Origin: Ceratotherium simum simum
Taxonomy: Eukaryota; Chordata; Mammalia; Perissodactyla; Rhinocerotidae
Direction of reading: 5' to 3'
DNA length: 64,000 bases
Assembly (NCBI RefSeq): GCF_000283155.1
Contig: NW_004454210.1
Span: 7,544,747-7,608,746, forward strand
This document shows positions 35,585 to 47,837 of this stretch, one piece after another. The notes under the pieces are model-generated. The model was given only the letters and a program-made list of their open reading frames with translations, had not been told where the DNA came from and made no database searches. Both the position numbers and the translations under genes were made by a program. Position 1 is the first letter of the stretch; every line of letters begins with the position of its first letter.

Positions 35585-36415
35585 CCCTTTTATTCCTTAT
35601 TAATTACAAAGGGTAAAAAGTACCTTTACAATAGAGAAATCTGACGGACACTGCCTGAACCAAGCTGCCAAACTTAGCATCACAAATAATGGGACAAATC
35701 GACATTATATACCTCCTGACAACTTGCAATGGGAAATACCCAAAATGTCCTATGTAATAGTCTTGCCAAAAAATGTTTATTCAGAGTGTCTAATCACAAG
35801 GAAACAATCTGAAAGTCTAGTGGGAGCCATTCTACAGGACAACTGGCCTGGGTTCTTTCAAAGTGTCCGTGTCATGAAAGACAAAAGCAACAACAACAAC
35901 GGGAAACCAGGTGAGGGGACTGTTCTAAATTAAAAGAAATCAAAGAGACTTGACAACCAAATGCAAAATGCAGCACTTGATCCTTGATTGGATTGGGAGG
36001 GTGCTTTAAAAGACATTTTTGGAACAATTGCAAAAATTTGGACTGTATTTTAGATAATATTATTTCACTAACGTTAAATTTTGTGGGTGTGATTATGAAT
36101 TGTGTTCTGTAGGAAAATGTCCTTATTCTTAGGAAATGCTTGATGAAGTATTTAGGGTGAAGTATCAAGTTGTCTGAAATTTACTTTCAAAAGGTTCATC
36201 ATGTATGTGTGTGTGTGTAGATAGATAGACAGACAGACAGATGTACAATAGATAATCTCAAAAGTGTAAGAGAGAAAAAAAGAGAAAGATAGAGAGAGAA
36301 AGCAAATGTTAACAACTGTTAATCTAGGCGAAGAATCCATGGATTTCTCTGCTTTTTCTTTCAACTTTATTGTAAGTTTGAAAAAATTTGGATTAAAAAT
36401 TGGGGGAAGAAAAAT
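35585..36415 (+). mobile_element. Old L1-like LINE 3' end
   Basis: TGATCCTTGATTGGATTGGG, AAAGACATTTTTGGAACAATT, GGAAAATGTCCTTATTC, GAAATTTACTTTCAAAAGG and a terminal GGATTAAAAATTGGGGGAAG follow a LINE 3' end I know from L1M/HAL1-type copies. A GT/GATA/GACA microsatellite sits at 36204-36243. Confidence 0.55.
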
Positions 36416-37890
36416 AAAGGTGTTGGAATAGATGTTGTCTCCATTCCTTACCTTGCTGGCATTTGAAAAATGGGAAGATCTGAAATAGATCATCCTTGGA
36501 AGATTCCGTCCTCTCTGAAGCCTGGGTCATTCCTGCAAACCCACATCCAGTGTCCAGCCTTTATGCTCGGCACACTCAGGAGCTGACCACGTGGGGCACT
36601 GGCTCCCCTGCTCCTCTCCCCAGTCTGGGACATTACGATGATTGTTTGGACCTGGCTTTGATAGACAAGAGGCTATTCGTGCATTGCTGGGAGAGACTGT
36701 GAAGGGTGAGTCAGGAAAAGACTGGGAAAGAGATGAGAGGGCAGAGAGTTGGGATGTTCGCAGGCACGAAACAACTCAGGGATGTGTGGGAAATGTGGAG
36801 GAAGGGAGTCTGGGAAAGGGTGAAGGAGCAGGGGCTTATCTAAAAACCCTTTAATACAAAACCAACAGGGGAGAGCTTATTTGGTCTTGTTTATTTACCC
36901 ACCACAGGTTCCCACCATGAAGTAGGCAAGCAGCACTTACCTGCATTTCCTCCCCCTGCAAGTTAGCCCAAGCTTCCTTCCATCCTCTTTCATCCAAGCC
37001 CGCCTTTCTTTGCAAACAGCTGATCTTCGTCAAGTTAATGTCCCCAAAGTAAGGAACAAAAAATTTTAGAGCTGGAATATATCTGGAGACAGATTGTAGG
37101 AGGGCAAGGGTAGAAACAGGAAGACCAATTTGGAAGCTTTTAGAGTCATCCCAGTGACAGGTGATGGTAGCCTGGGGGCTTACAGAGGAAGTGGTGAGAG
37201 GCAATTGGATTCTGGATACATTTGAAGGCAGAAGTGAAGAGTGTTAATTGCTTCTTTGTCTACAAATGTCACTGGCCCCACAGATTTCCCTTCAGCATTC
37301 CCTATCTTGGTGGGGTTTTTTCTTTAACTAGAGGGCTTGGTTTCTTAGAGCCACAAGGTGAGTTGGAACATGGGCAGATGAAGGCAAATCCATCCCCAAT
37401 CCTGGAAACACTATTCAAAGGGCATGCCCTCCTGATAAAGATTGGTTAGCAACATCAAAGGAAGTTGGGTCCAACTCAGCATTCCACCTTTTCCAGGAAG
37501 CCTACTTCGCACGGTGTGATGTCTGCCTCCTATGAAGTCAAGAGAAGTCTCATCTATAGTAATAATATCCTACGTGACGTGAGTATAGTACTTTACAATT
37601 GTTTCACACCATTTGGGGAGGTCTTTCCTGACCCCTAGACTGGATTATGTCCCCTGTTCTATGTTCCCATGGTATCTTGTTCTTCTCCTATTATAATTCT
37701 CACTATATTTTATTGTGGATACTTGTTTAAACATTTCTTTCTTGCTAGATTGAAAAGCTTTATGAGGAAAAGACAACGTTTACCCCTGGTACCTAACACT
37801 GTGTGGTTCATAAAAGGCATTTAGTACATCCCTACAATTGCGTGAATAAATGATTAGTAACTCTTTTAATTTTCAAAACAATTCTTCTAA
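36415..37890. other. Mostly unique, nothing recognised
   Basis: No nameable element over about 1.5 kb and no exon. Frames at 36851-37204 (-) and 36496-36854 (+) lack domains. Confidence 0.35.
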
Positions 37891-37896
37891 GGCGGG

Positions 37897-38504
37897 TGTG
37901 GGAGATCAAGATTTGGCCACCCTGAAATCTATCTCTTTACCTTGGTTGTTTTCTCTAGGGACATTTGACCTCCCCCACTAACTGCCTAAAGAATTTGACA
38001 TGGTGGCTCCTTCCTGGAACGGATCTATCATGATGGCTGTAAAGATAATGTAGGATGGAGATTACAATAGGAAAGGCACCAACAAGCCCCTCTTATCAGA
38101 AGTTCTGTCTCTCTGGCCACATTCTCTGGATGGCCCTGCAAGGAGTTGCCAGATAATCATTTACATTTATAAGGGAAATCTCCATTTGTAAAGGTATCTC
38201 CCTCTCTGTTTTGAGAAGAGAGGGGGATGGCCTCATTTCTAGAGGCTTATCAGTGTGGAAGTTGAGGCCTTAAAGCTGCATAACCTTACTCTTGTTTACT
38301 GTGCTTTAGTGGTAACCTCCTGTAACTGACTCCCCCCACCCCCAAAATCCTCCTTTGTCATTGGCTGAACATGGTATTTAAGACGAGAATTTCTGCTATT
38401 GTGTTGAGAAACGCAGTGTCCCTGCTTTCTCCCAGGTATACATGTTATTAAACTTGGTATTATTTTCTCCTGCTAACCTCTCTTGTTAATTATTTGGCCA
38501 GCCA
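37897..38504 (+). mobile_element. Solo LTR (ERV type, subfamily not fixed)
   Basis: About 608 bp beginning TGTGGGAGATC and ending GGCCAGCCA. It has a TATA-like GTATTTAAG near 38374 and a poly(A) signal ATTAAA at 38447-38452, followed by a T-rich stretch. There is no internal viral sequence beside it. I did not find a matching target duplication, so both ends remain inferred. Confidence 0.6.
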
Positions 38505-38520
38505 TAAGAACCTTAAGGAA

Positions 38521-38740
38521 GGGGCCGGCCCCGTGGCTTGGAGGTTAAGTGTGCGCGCTCCGCTGCTGGCGGCCCGGGTTCGGATCCCGGGCGTGCACCG
38601 ACGCACTGTTTCTCCGGCCATGCTGAGGCCGCGTCCCACATACAGCAACTAGAAGGATGTGCAGCTGTGACATACAACTATCTACTGGGGCTTTGGGGGG
38701 AAAAAAAAAAAAAAAAAAATCTTAAAAAAAAAAAAAAAAA
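38521..38740 (+). mobile_element. Equine ERE1 SINE
   Basis: A full sense copy with very low divergence from the other ERE1 copies and two A runs. The target duplication AAGAACCTTAAGGAA is exact at 38506-38520 and 38741-38755. It inserted at the 3' edge of the LTR. Confidence 0.95.
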
Positions 38741-38929
38741 AAGAACCTTAAGGAAAAGGGCAGAGGGAGATTCCCCCTCTTCCCCCGACACGGGTGTTAC
38801 TGTCTGCACTTCATTGATGAAGGGAAGAATCTGTTGAGAGACTATGGTCATGAAGCTAGTTAGTGGAAGAACTAACTGGGAATGCTACCCAGGGCTCAGC
38901 TCTTTCCACTATGCTCCACCTAGAACCTA

Positions 38930-39290
38930 GAAGAAACATCCACTCACTTAATCAATCAACCGACACATTGATTATTCCCCACATTCCAGGCTCTACTATG
39001 GGCACATATGCTCATGCGGGGACATACAAAAAACAGTAAGATTTGTGTTGAGATGCTGGAAACCAAAAGCAGGGAAATGGACATGCAAATACATAATTGG
39101 ATTATAGTGTGGTAGGTACCATGTGAGCTCCTAGGAGGAATGTCTGACTCTGCCTGGGTGAGGGAAGACTTAAACGGATCCATTTGATCTGGGTTTTGAA
39201 AAAGAAAAAGCATTTTTCTAGGAACAGAGCAGGGAAGGTTGCTAAATGACAAGGCTGATGGCTGATACCTCCAAAGCTAAGCAACCTTGT
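38930..39290 (-). mobile_element. L2 fragment
   Basis: CACTCACTTAATCAATCAAC, ATTCCAGGCTCTACTATGGG and GGGTGAGGGAAGACTTAAAC resemble the antisense L2 3' region, diverged. Confidence 0.5.
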
Positions 39291-39880
39291 TTTCTGCTCT
39301 ATTGCTGACTCCCCCATCCCACCCAAGCCCCAGCAACTGGCTTAGGAAATGGAGGAATCAGTCCCAGGAACCCAGGCTTGCTTAGCTCAAAAGCAGTCAA
39401 CGCAACAAGAAACCCGCAGTGTGGCGCCAGGTTGTATTATAAACATCCCTACAGCTCACTTACCTGGGCCACCATATACAGACTGAATATATCATCTATA
39501 TGAATGGTGTTCGAGGGATTCAGGTAATGCTCAACCCTCACTATCGCACACAGTGGCCCCAACACCTCATTTCAATCAACATATAAAATCTATTTTTGTT
39601 ACAAATGAAAGAACACTGCAGGCCATCTGACATGGAATAAAGTGAGGTAAAACTTGCTGTGAGTAAGAGAGCACTGGAGCAAGGGAAGACCACTGGTTTA
39701 CTGGAACCTGGGAGAAGTCGCCTTCTAAGAATATAATGAACTAGCCAGGGTAGTTAACAATTCTTCTTTCACAGAGACATGGCTCTGAAGGGCAGCCAAG
39801 AGAAGAAGGTTATTCTGTGGGCATTGTCATATCAAATTAGGAATTTGGAGAAAAAAGCTACTACTATAAGCAGTTGAAGT
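39290..39880. other. Unique stretch, nothing recognised
   Basis: No named repeat and no exon were recognised. Confidence 0.35.
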
Positions 39881-40220
39881 GTCAGGAAATTTTTAAGTAG
39901 GAAAGTATGGTGATGATATTTACATTTTAGAAAGATAATGGACAGCAGTATGTATTAGAGGAACAGAGGACAGAGACAGGGAGATTGTTTAAAAGATTAA
40001 TGAAAAAATACCAGTGAGAGATGATGAGGCATCTACCCTCAGGGTAATAAGAATGAAGAGGAGGAAATGGATTCAGAAACTATTTAGGAGATGGAGTCAT
40101 CAAGACCTGAATGACTAATTGCGTGTAGGGGATGAGAAAATAGGAAGAGGAGAGGATGATTCCTGAGCTTCTGACTTGCAAAAGTGGTTGGATGGTTGTT
40201 GGAAGAAGAGAGAAAGAGAA

Positions 40221-40251
<31 letters not shown>

Positions 40252-40545
40252 TTGTGTGTGTGTCTGAAAAGAAAGTTCAGCTTTATAACTGTTAAAGTGA
40301 CCATGGACCACAGACAGGTTTCCAGTAGGTAGCTAGATTATGTGGTCTGCAATTCAGGAGAAAATTCCAGGCTGGAGACAGTAATTTGAGAGTCATCAGA
40401 GTTTAAATGGCAAGTAGGAGTGGATGAGGTAGCCCAAGGAGAGACCACACAGAGAAAGGAGAAAGCTGAGGACTCAAACTTAGGGATCATCAACATTTAA
40501 GGGGCCACTGAAAGCAAATGCCCATGAAGAAGACTGAGGAGTCAA
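39880..40545 (-). mobile_element. L2 LINE fragment, longer 3' part
   Basis: TTTACATTTTAGAAAGATAATGG, GATGATTCCTGAGCTTCTGAC, TCAGGAGAAAATTCCAGGC and TTGAGAGTCATCAGAG match the antisense L2 order upstream of the 3' end. Confidence 0.6.
40224..40263 (+). repeat. (TG)n microsatellite
   Basis: About 40 bases of TG units with one TTTG interruption inside the L2 fragment. The reverse strand gives Thr-His frames. Confidence 0.95.
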
Positions 40546-40584
40546 GCCACACAAACTGCAAACTCTAAACACCACTGGGAGCCT

Positions 40585-41150
40585 TAGATGTTCTAGCTCA
40601 GTTGGAATTGTGTTTGGCTGCATATACCAGAAACGTGGCTGCAGTGGATTAATCAACTTCTTATCCAGAAGGCAGTCTGGGCATGGCTTAATGAAGGCAT
40701 CAAGACTCATCCTCCTGGGCTGGCCCCGTGGCTTAGCGGTTAAGTGCGCGCGCTCTACTGCTGGCGGCCCGGGGTTCGGATCCCGGGTGTGCACCAACGC
40801 ACCGCTTCTCCGGCCATGCCGAGGCCGAGTCCCACATGCGGCAACTAGAAGGATGTGCAACTATGACATACGAATCTCTACTGGGGCTTTGGGGGAAATA
40901 AATAAATAAAAAGATTCATGCTCCTTCCAGCTCCTTTTGTCCTCATGATCATAAGATGGCTGCTCCACATCAGGCATTAAGCCCTCAGTAAACAAGGAAG
41001 AAGAAGGGGAAGGGCAAAGGGCAAAAGGGCATTTGCCAAGCCTCTCTCTTTTTATCAGAAAAATAAGTTTTCCGAGAAGCCCCATCCATTAGACTAAAAA
41101 CTACAACTCATTGGCCAGAATTGGGACTATGAATATCTCACTGCATGGGT
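40585..41150 (+). repeat. Ancient interspersed repeat, unnamed family, copy 2, split by ERE1
   Basis: GGCTGCAGTGGATTAATC to the left and TCATAAGATGGCTGC, TTTTATCAGAAAAATAAGTTTTCC, TCATTGGCCAGAATTGGG to the right belong to the family of 26-410 and 46385-46760. Confidence 0.45.
40717..40910 (+). mobile_element. Equine ERE1 SINE
   Basis: A sense copy with head GGGCTGGCCCCGTGGCTTAG and tail (AAAT)n. The target duplication AAGACTCATCCTCCT (40702-40716) and AAGATTCATGCTCCT (40911-40925) matches at 13 of 15. Confidence 0.95.
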
Positions 41151-41164
41151 ACCTGAAGGAGATG

Positions 41165-41960
41165 AGGTGTTTTCTTTTTTTAACTTTTTGTTTGGCAATA
41201 ATTTCAAACTGACAAAAAACTTGCAAAAATAATCAAAGAATTCGTGTATACCCTTCACCCAAAATTTCCAAATATTAACATTTACCACACTTACTATCAT
41301 TTTCTCTCTCTCTCTCATGTACATTTATTTTTGCATACTTCACTGTGTGCTTCCTAAAAATAAGGATCATCTCTTACATAACCATAGTACAATGATCAAA
41401 ATCAGAATATTAATATTGATACAATGCTATTATTAAATCTACAGCTTTTGCCAGTTGTTTCACTAACGTCCTTTATTGCAAAGAAAAATATTTTTTTTCT
41501 AGTCCAGAAACCAGTCCAGGATCACACATCGCATTTTGTTGTCATGTTGCTTTAGTCTACTTTAATCTAGAAATTTCCTCAAACTGTCCTTATTTTTCAC
41601 ATCATTGACATTTTTGAAGACCACAGGCCAGCTGCTTTGTAGAACATCCCTTATTTGGGTTTGTCTGATGTTTCCTCATGATTCAGGTTACGTATTTTTG
41701 GCTAGAGTACCTCAGAAGCAATGCGGTGTCCTTCTCAGGGCATCATATCAAGAGGCACATAATTTTGATTTGTCCTATTACTGTGATATTAACTTTGATC
41801 ACTTGGTTAAGGTGGTAAGGTGGTATTGGTGGATTTCCCTACTACAAAGTTACTATTGTATCCTTTGAAATTAATAAGAATTTATGGGAGATCAAACTTG
41901 CACCTACTAGTTTTACCATCCATTGATGATCTTACCTGAAATGATGTGCCCATCATTCTT
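41165..41960 (-). mobile_element. Old L1 3'UTR-like fragment
   Basis: GGCAATAATTTCAAACTGAC, CCCTTCACCCAAAATTTCC, GACCACAGGCCAGCTGC, TTAACTTTGATCACTTGG and CATCCATTGATGATC follow a repeat I know as old L1 sequence. The orientation is inferred. Confidence 0.5.
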
Positions 41961-42328
41961 TGAGCACTTTTCATATTTGAGATGATTATATTTAACAGGG
42001 CACATTACCACCTTGATAAAATAAGGCTTCTGTTAGTAAGCAACAAAAGGAAAAATGGAGGTTGTGTGGGCAACCAGTTCTATCTACCACACCTAGCTCC
42101 TTACCAGCCAAGAGCTGGTGGCTTGAACCCAAAGTGAGTGCCTTGCCTTGTTCTAACAAAACAACTTTGTGCCCACAATCCAAAGAGAGCCTTGAGGCCA
42201 TGTAATTCCATCTGTGCCTTTCTTCACTGTAATCCTTTATCACCATGGCATCACTATGCCAAGTCTCCTGTGTTGCACAACTTCAGGGGGTGCCATTCAT
42301 ATTGTAGACTATGAATGATGTATTAGAG

Positions 42329-42666
42329 CAGGGGCCTGCAAACTTTTTCTATAAAGGGCCAGATAGTAAATATTTTCAGCTGTGTGGGCCATTTTTTTTT
42401 TCGGTCTTTGTTGCAACTACTCAACTCTGCCATTGTAGTGTGAAAGCAGCCGTAGACAATATGCAAATGAATCAGCATAGCTGTGATCCGATAAAACTTG
42501 ATGTACAGCTACTGACATTGAATTTCATACCATTTTCATGTATCATGAAATATATTCTTACTTTCAATTTTAAAAAACCATTTAGAAATGTAAAAACCAT
42601 TCTTAGCTTGTGGGCTTTACCAAAATAGGCAGCTGGTTAGATATGACCATAGTTTCCCACTCCCTG
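42329..42666 (+). mobile_element. hAT-Charlie MITE (MER20/MER33-like)
   Basis: CAGGGGCCTGCAAACTTTTTC at the left and AGTTTCCCACTCCCTG at the right are imperfect inverted ends. Inside are AAAGGGCCAGATAGTAAAT and GCAACTACTCAACTCTGCC. At 338 bp it is longer than the plain short form. Confidence 0.8.
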
Positions 42667-42669
42667 CCC

Positions 42670-42890
42670 TGCTCAGCTAAATTGTCATATGCGGTGGCCC
42701 TGCCTCCAGCCAGGTCTCCTCTCCCTTACCCTAATCTCCAATCTGCCGTAATTGCTCTGAGCTTTCTCTCCACCTCCTGTCCTCTTCTTTCTAAGGTCTT
42801 TCCCCTGTACCCCCGGAATCTCCCTTCAATTGTAAATAAACCTCTTTTCACCTTTAACCTCCTAGCTACTTCCTTGCCTTAACTGCAAAG
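42670..42890 (+). mobile_element. Possible L2 fragment
   Basis: CTGCCTCCAGCCAGGTCTCC and TCTCCAATCTGCCGTAATTG resemble L2 3' sequence. Weak. Confidence 0.35.
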
Positions 42891-43074
42891 TGAATGTATT
42901 GCCTAAGGAACTTTCTTCCTTTGCTGAATTCTAGAAAGGATGCTACTCATTTTCCCATGCCCCACAACTCATAGGCGTGGGAAGTGGTGCTGACATCCTC
43001 CACATTCCCCAATCCTACTTCTAAACTTTGTACTCTTCCGCCCTCTTGCAAAACCTCCTCCTCCTTTGAAGATC

Positions 43075-43265
43075 TTATCATGCGACTCTTTGAACAACAG
43101 CTAACACACACTGAGTGATCTCCTCACAACCACTAGGAGACAGGTACCATTATTATTCCCATTTTGCAGAGAGGCACAGAGAGGTTAAGGTCATACAGCT
43201 AGTAAATGGCAGAGACAGGAATCTAATCCCAGCAGTTCATGCTTATTACCAAGACGTTATATTGC
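43075..43265 (-). mobile_element. MIR SINE
   Basis: TATTCCCATTTTGCAGAGAGG, AGGTCATACAGCTAGTAAAT and GGCAGAGACAGGAATC are clear antisense MIR phrases. Confidence 0.75.
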
Positions 43266-43734
43266 CTTTTCTCTATGATCATGGACCACGTGGATAACTA
43301 CCCTCCATCCTAGCCTCACTCTCCATTGTCACTTAGGCGCATGGACAGAAACAAGTGCACACTTAACTTGAGTCATTTGAAGAGGATTTAATAAAGGAAC
43401 TATTTATAAAGGTGTAGGCTAGTCCTTCTCAACCTTTTTTCATTATCATCCACCCTAAGGAGAAAAATTAAATTAATCCACTAATTATTTTTACCAATTA
43501 AATTAACTTGAATTAATTAATAAGACATTCAGTTCACCTCAACCCAATCCATTCTTCCTACAAGTCAAAGTCGTCTTTCTAACTGCAACCAACTGGGAAC
43601 CAGCTGGTTCTGGAGGGAACCGGATGGCTGGAGGTGGGCAGGAAGATGACCTTTTCAGCTTTTAAATGTTATACAATATGAGTGTATCATCTAATTTTAA
43701 AATGAAATGTAACTTTAAAAATTGACCTAAAATG

Positions 43735-44115
43735 CAAATATGGTCATTCTTTCCTATGCTCAAAACACTTTAGTAGCCCATCTGCCACCAAGTTAAAATC
43801 CAAATCGGTTCACATGTCACACTAGGCCCCTAGCATCCTTCTTTAGCCTCATCTCCACCACTTTCCACCTCAAACCCTGTGTCCACACATCTGAATCACT
43901 GAGAAATGAATGTGCTCCCTAAGCAACTGTCTTCCTTTGCTGCCTGTTTGTTCACAATGCCATTTGTATCAGGCGTCTGCTTTTGTAAACCTGCAGTTTC
44001 TACAACCCAGAATGCAATGCCTCTCGCTCTCCTCTTCTTTTCTTCCTGGTGAATTCTTCATTCTTCAAAATCCCGTTAAAACAACTTCTCCTGACTCCTG
44101 TGAGAATAGCCACCA
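43735..44115 (+). mobile_element. L2 LINE 3' part
   Basis: CAAGTTAAAATCCAAATCGG, AGGCCCCTAGCATCC, CAGAATGCAATGCCTCTC and ACTTCTCCTGACTCC follow L2 order. Confidence 0.65.
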
Positions 44116-44124
44116 ATGTTCCTC

Positions 44125-44707
44125 TCTGTGCCACCACTGGTGATTAAGAGCACAGGCTCCCATGCCAGACTGTATGGGTTTAGATCCTGGATTTGTCACT
44201 TACCAGTTGGTGACTTCGGGCAAATTATTTAACCTCTGTGCTTCAGTTTCCTTATTTGTAAAATGGAGATTAGAATAGTTCTTATCTCAGAAGGAGAATA
44301 TTCATTCACCAAATATTTACTGACTATCTATTATATATCAAAACAGATAAAAATTTCTGCCCTGGCGGAACTTATATTAGACTTTAGAGCAGGGGTTGGC
44401 AAATTACAGCCCCTGTGCCAAATTTAGCCACCTGCTATGTAAATAAAGTTTTATTGGAATGCGGCCACGTCCATTCATTTATGTATTGTCTATGGCCACT
44501 TCCATGCTACAATGGTTGAGTTGAGTTGTTGTGACATAGATCATAGGGCCTGCAGAGCCAAAAATATTTACCTTTAAGAAAAAATTTGCTAGCCCCTGCT
44601 CTGGTGAGGTTAAGTGAGTTCATACACTTAAAGTGTTTAAAACTTAAAAACATTGCCTGGCACTTGGTAAGCACTCAAAGGATGCCAGCTTTACTAATAT
44701 CATTGCA
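44125..44707 (+). mobile_element. MIR SINE split by two insertions
   Basis: A well-preserved MIR (GTGATTAAGAGCACAGGCTCC, TTTATTTGTAAAATGG-type core) breaks at about 44292 and resumes at about 44604 with GTTAAGTGAGTTCATACAC, then GGCACTTGGTAAGCACTC. Between lie an L2 3' piece (44295-44385, antisense) and a hAT element. Confidence 0.6.
44392..44601 (-). mobile_element. hAT-Charlie MITE (MER20-like)
   Basis: CAGGGGTTGGCAAATTACAG to TTGCTAGCCCCTG gives the two inverted ends. The inside has AAAGTTTTATTGGAATGCGG, the known reverse phrase. It is about 210 bp, the usual short length. Confidence 0.85.
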
Positions 44708-44999
44708 TACACTTACAAAAACACTTAGCACGGGTATTCAGTAAAACTTTTGCTGAATGAATGAATAAACAGAGAGGTAAAGAGGAACCAGAAGTTGGGG
44801 TCATGGAAACCACTGGCGGAAGTTTCAAGATGGTGGAAGTGGTCGGCTATGTTAGGTGACAAATCAATACTTAAGAAAGACCATCAGATTTGGCAATCAG
44901 ATGAAGTGAGTTAACCAAGAAGCAGCTTGTGTGAAGTGGTGAGGACAAAAGCTAGACTATGGTGGGTTTAGGAGGGAATGGAAATGAGGAAGAAGAGAT

Positions 45000-46385
45000 A
45001 GGAAAGTGGAGATTATACAGCTATGTGACGGCAAGTATTGAGATAAAAATGAACACCTTTGGTCTGCCACCTGAATTTTTAAAAATCTGCTAACCAAAAA
45101 TGTTAGGTTTATTGAAATATTGGGGTACCTGATGGATTCTCTGCTTATCTTTGAGCTGTTTGGTGTTGGGTAAAATGTCAATGGGTAAATTCAAGTCCAG
45201 AACTAGAGAGAAATTTAGGCAGAACCTTCAAGTCCAGAACCATTAAAAAATTTATGATGATGTTAATGATGATAAAGTAATGTTTGTTTCTTTTGTGATC
45301 TTAATCATTGTGTGATCTTAACTAGTTTGAAATGAGAATTTCAATGCAAACAGCAGTGTAAATTTGCCTGTAGAATATTTATTATAATCACAGAACAAAA
45401 GCCATATAACCATACTTTTTTGTTCATCCTATAAACATTTGCTGAGTACTTTGCATGTACTACACATTCCGATATAGATAGATATGTGTGTATAGAACTT
45501 AGCTAATTTGGTCATTGCTTTCCCCATCCCCTCCAGGAATTTGTGATTTGGTTGGTAAAGAAAGCTCGTTGAGCAAATATGTTCAATATTTTTTATAGAT
45601 GCTAAGGTAGAAGTTTAGATGAGTTACAGCAGGGGCACAGAAGAATAAAGTAATTTATATGAAATTATTTTGCCATCTGTTAACTATTTGCCAACTATTT
45701 TTACATCTATACAGATATACATTAAGACCAAAGAGAATGATATCAACTCATAGCTGCTTTCTGGAAAACATGTACGAGACATTTAGGACTCTGAACACAT
45801 GCATACTATTACTGAGGTTTTTTTTAAAGGGCTACAAAAGAGTATGTTTAATATGATCATATTTTTATTAAAATATATACTATATAATATTTTATTAAAA
45901 TATTTACTATGTATACAGAAAAAGTCAATAAAGATACACATTTAAAATATTAACAGGGGTTATATCTGGGTGATGGGATTACTGGGATATTATTTTATTA
46001 GCTATACTTTTTGCACTTTAAATATTTGTACAATGAACAGGGCTTACTTTAATAATCACAAATAACAAGAGAACAAAACCATTGAGTTGTAACCACGTTA
46101 CAAGCACACAACATGTGTGCTTGTAAGCACAAAGAGACTAGACATTTTTATGTTTTTGTAGATTGTCAAGTGTTTAGTTGTTACATGAATAGCAACAAAA
46201 ATTTATCAGCTTTTGAATGTCAGCAGATGACATCTCAAAGAGATGTGTCTAGAAGTCAACTCTGTTGGTTAGTCCTCTTCTGCAAGATGGCAAACTAACC
46301 AGGCACCTGCCGTTGAAGCACTGGAATTTACTTAAAATAGGGAGTGCTGTGCACACAATGAATGAACACAGTATGAATCACTTAG
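45000..46385. other. AT-rich stretch with weak LINE remnants
   Basis: An antisense L2 3' end may lie at 45415-45530 (CATCCTATAAACATTTGCTG). A LINE-like tail (AGGGGTTATATCTGGGTGATG) lies around 45900-46060. No exon is seen. Confidence 0.35.
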
Positions 46386-46760
46386 TTTGGCCACAAATAA
46401 CAAGACACAGGTAAAAAGTGGCTTAAACAATAAAGATTTACTATTTCACATAACATGAGGTGCAGAAGTAGTCAGGTTCCAAGTCTGGTTAACTCAGTAG
46501 CTCAGCAATTTCAGGATTCTGGGTCAGCTCTCCTTTGATTTTCTTGGCTGTCCTCTCCTGGTAGCGCTGAACATCACTGCCTCACACAAGAACTTCCAAA
46601 GGCAGAAACGGGGGCGTTCCCCCTTTCTCTCTTTTTTTCAGGGATTCAAATCTTTCCCATAATTTCCCTAGCAGACATCTCCCTACATTTTATTGGCTAC
46701 ATTGTGACAGTTCAGTGTAAGGAAAAACGGGGAAAAAAACTAGACTCAGTCAAAGGAAAA
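46385..46760 (+). repeat. Ancient interspersed repeat, unnamed family, copy 3
   Basis: GTGGCTTAAACAATAAAGATT, TTCACATAACATGAGGTGC, CTCAGTAGCTCAGCAATTTC and CTAGCAGACATCTCC belong to the family also at 26-410 and 40585-41150. Confidence 0.5.
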
Positions 46761-47029
46761 AAAACATAGCCACCCCTAAACCAAGAACTGGAGAAAAGGA
46801 TTACCATTACTGCCCTAGACCAGCGGTGTTCATTAGAATTTAATGTGAGCCATAATGCAAGATATATATATATATCTCCCTGAGTAGTCTTGGAAAGCTG
46901 AAAGCAAGTCTTCATTCTCTCCTCTACGAATGAGCTACAACATTGATAAGCAACACTGCCTTCCACCAGCATAATTAGAAGTAATTGCCAAGGGTGCATC
47001 TGGCGTTATTTCAACAAAGGCACCTCAGT

Positions 47030-47175
47030 GACAGAATCTGGACTTCGAGTTCCTGAGTTATGGTTCTGGGTGTGAACCTGACTATTTGTGTGGTCTTAAT
47101 TGAGTCACTTGGCTTATCTGGGCCCCAGTTTCCTCCTTTTAAAACAGTTCTTTAACATCATTTTAACTCTAGTTC
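47030..47175 (+). mobile_element. MIR SINE
   Basis: GGTTCTGGGTGTGAACCTG, GGCCCCAGTTTCCTCC and surrounding bases are MIR-like. Confidence 0.55.
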
Positions 47176-47339
47176 TCCATGATTTTATATTACTGTTCAA
47201 CTGGGGACCTTCCTAGACTCTTATGTGACACCAGCAAGCTAGGTCAGCAACACATGAGAAGTCATTCAGAAGGGCACTTTCTCTGATGCCATGGGGCAAA
47301 ATGCACTTTTAAAGGGAAAGAAAGAAGGCAAGCCATGGT

Positions 47340-47625
47340 GGCTTGTCATTCACTTACTCGGCTAAGTATTACAGGGTACCCACTAGGTGCCATAGTGACT
47401 CTAGATCTAGTAATAGAATAAGATGTAGTCCCCACTCTCAGTGAGCTTACAGTCTAGTGGGAACGGAGTATAGATAAGCAGGTACACAACTACAAAAGGT
47501 GTATAAAGAGGGCTAGGACAGTGGAAGACGAGGGTGTAGATCAGAGGAGCATCTAGCCCAGCTGAGGGGAGGTGAGAGAAGCCTCCCTGGAAGAAGTGAT
47601 ACCCGATTAAGGCCTGAAGAACAGT
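47340..47625 (-). mobile_element. L2 fragment
   Basis: GTACCCACTAGGTGCCATAG, CAGTGAGCTTACAGTCTAGTG and CCTGGAAGAAGTGATACC are antisense L2 phrases. Confidence 0.6.
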
Positions 47626-47837
47626 ACATGGTTGCCCCTCCTGGCATCAAGGGAAATTGCCTGGCCTACAGGGCATCTCATCCTACACTTTATCTACTTT
47701 TCTTCTCTTCTTTTCTCTGACTTACTGTTTTTCTATTCGTTTCTTCAGTGCATTTGCCCAGTTGTCTGTATGCCTGGGATCTGGTGACAGGACCACAAGA
47801 AAACTCTTGCAGCAAACTGAAGGTTTCTGTTTCAGAA

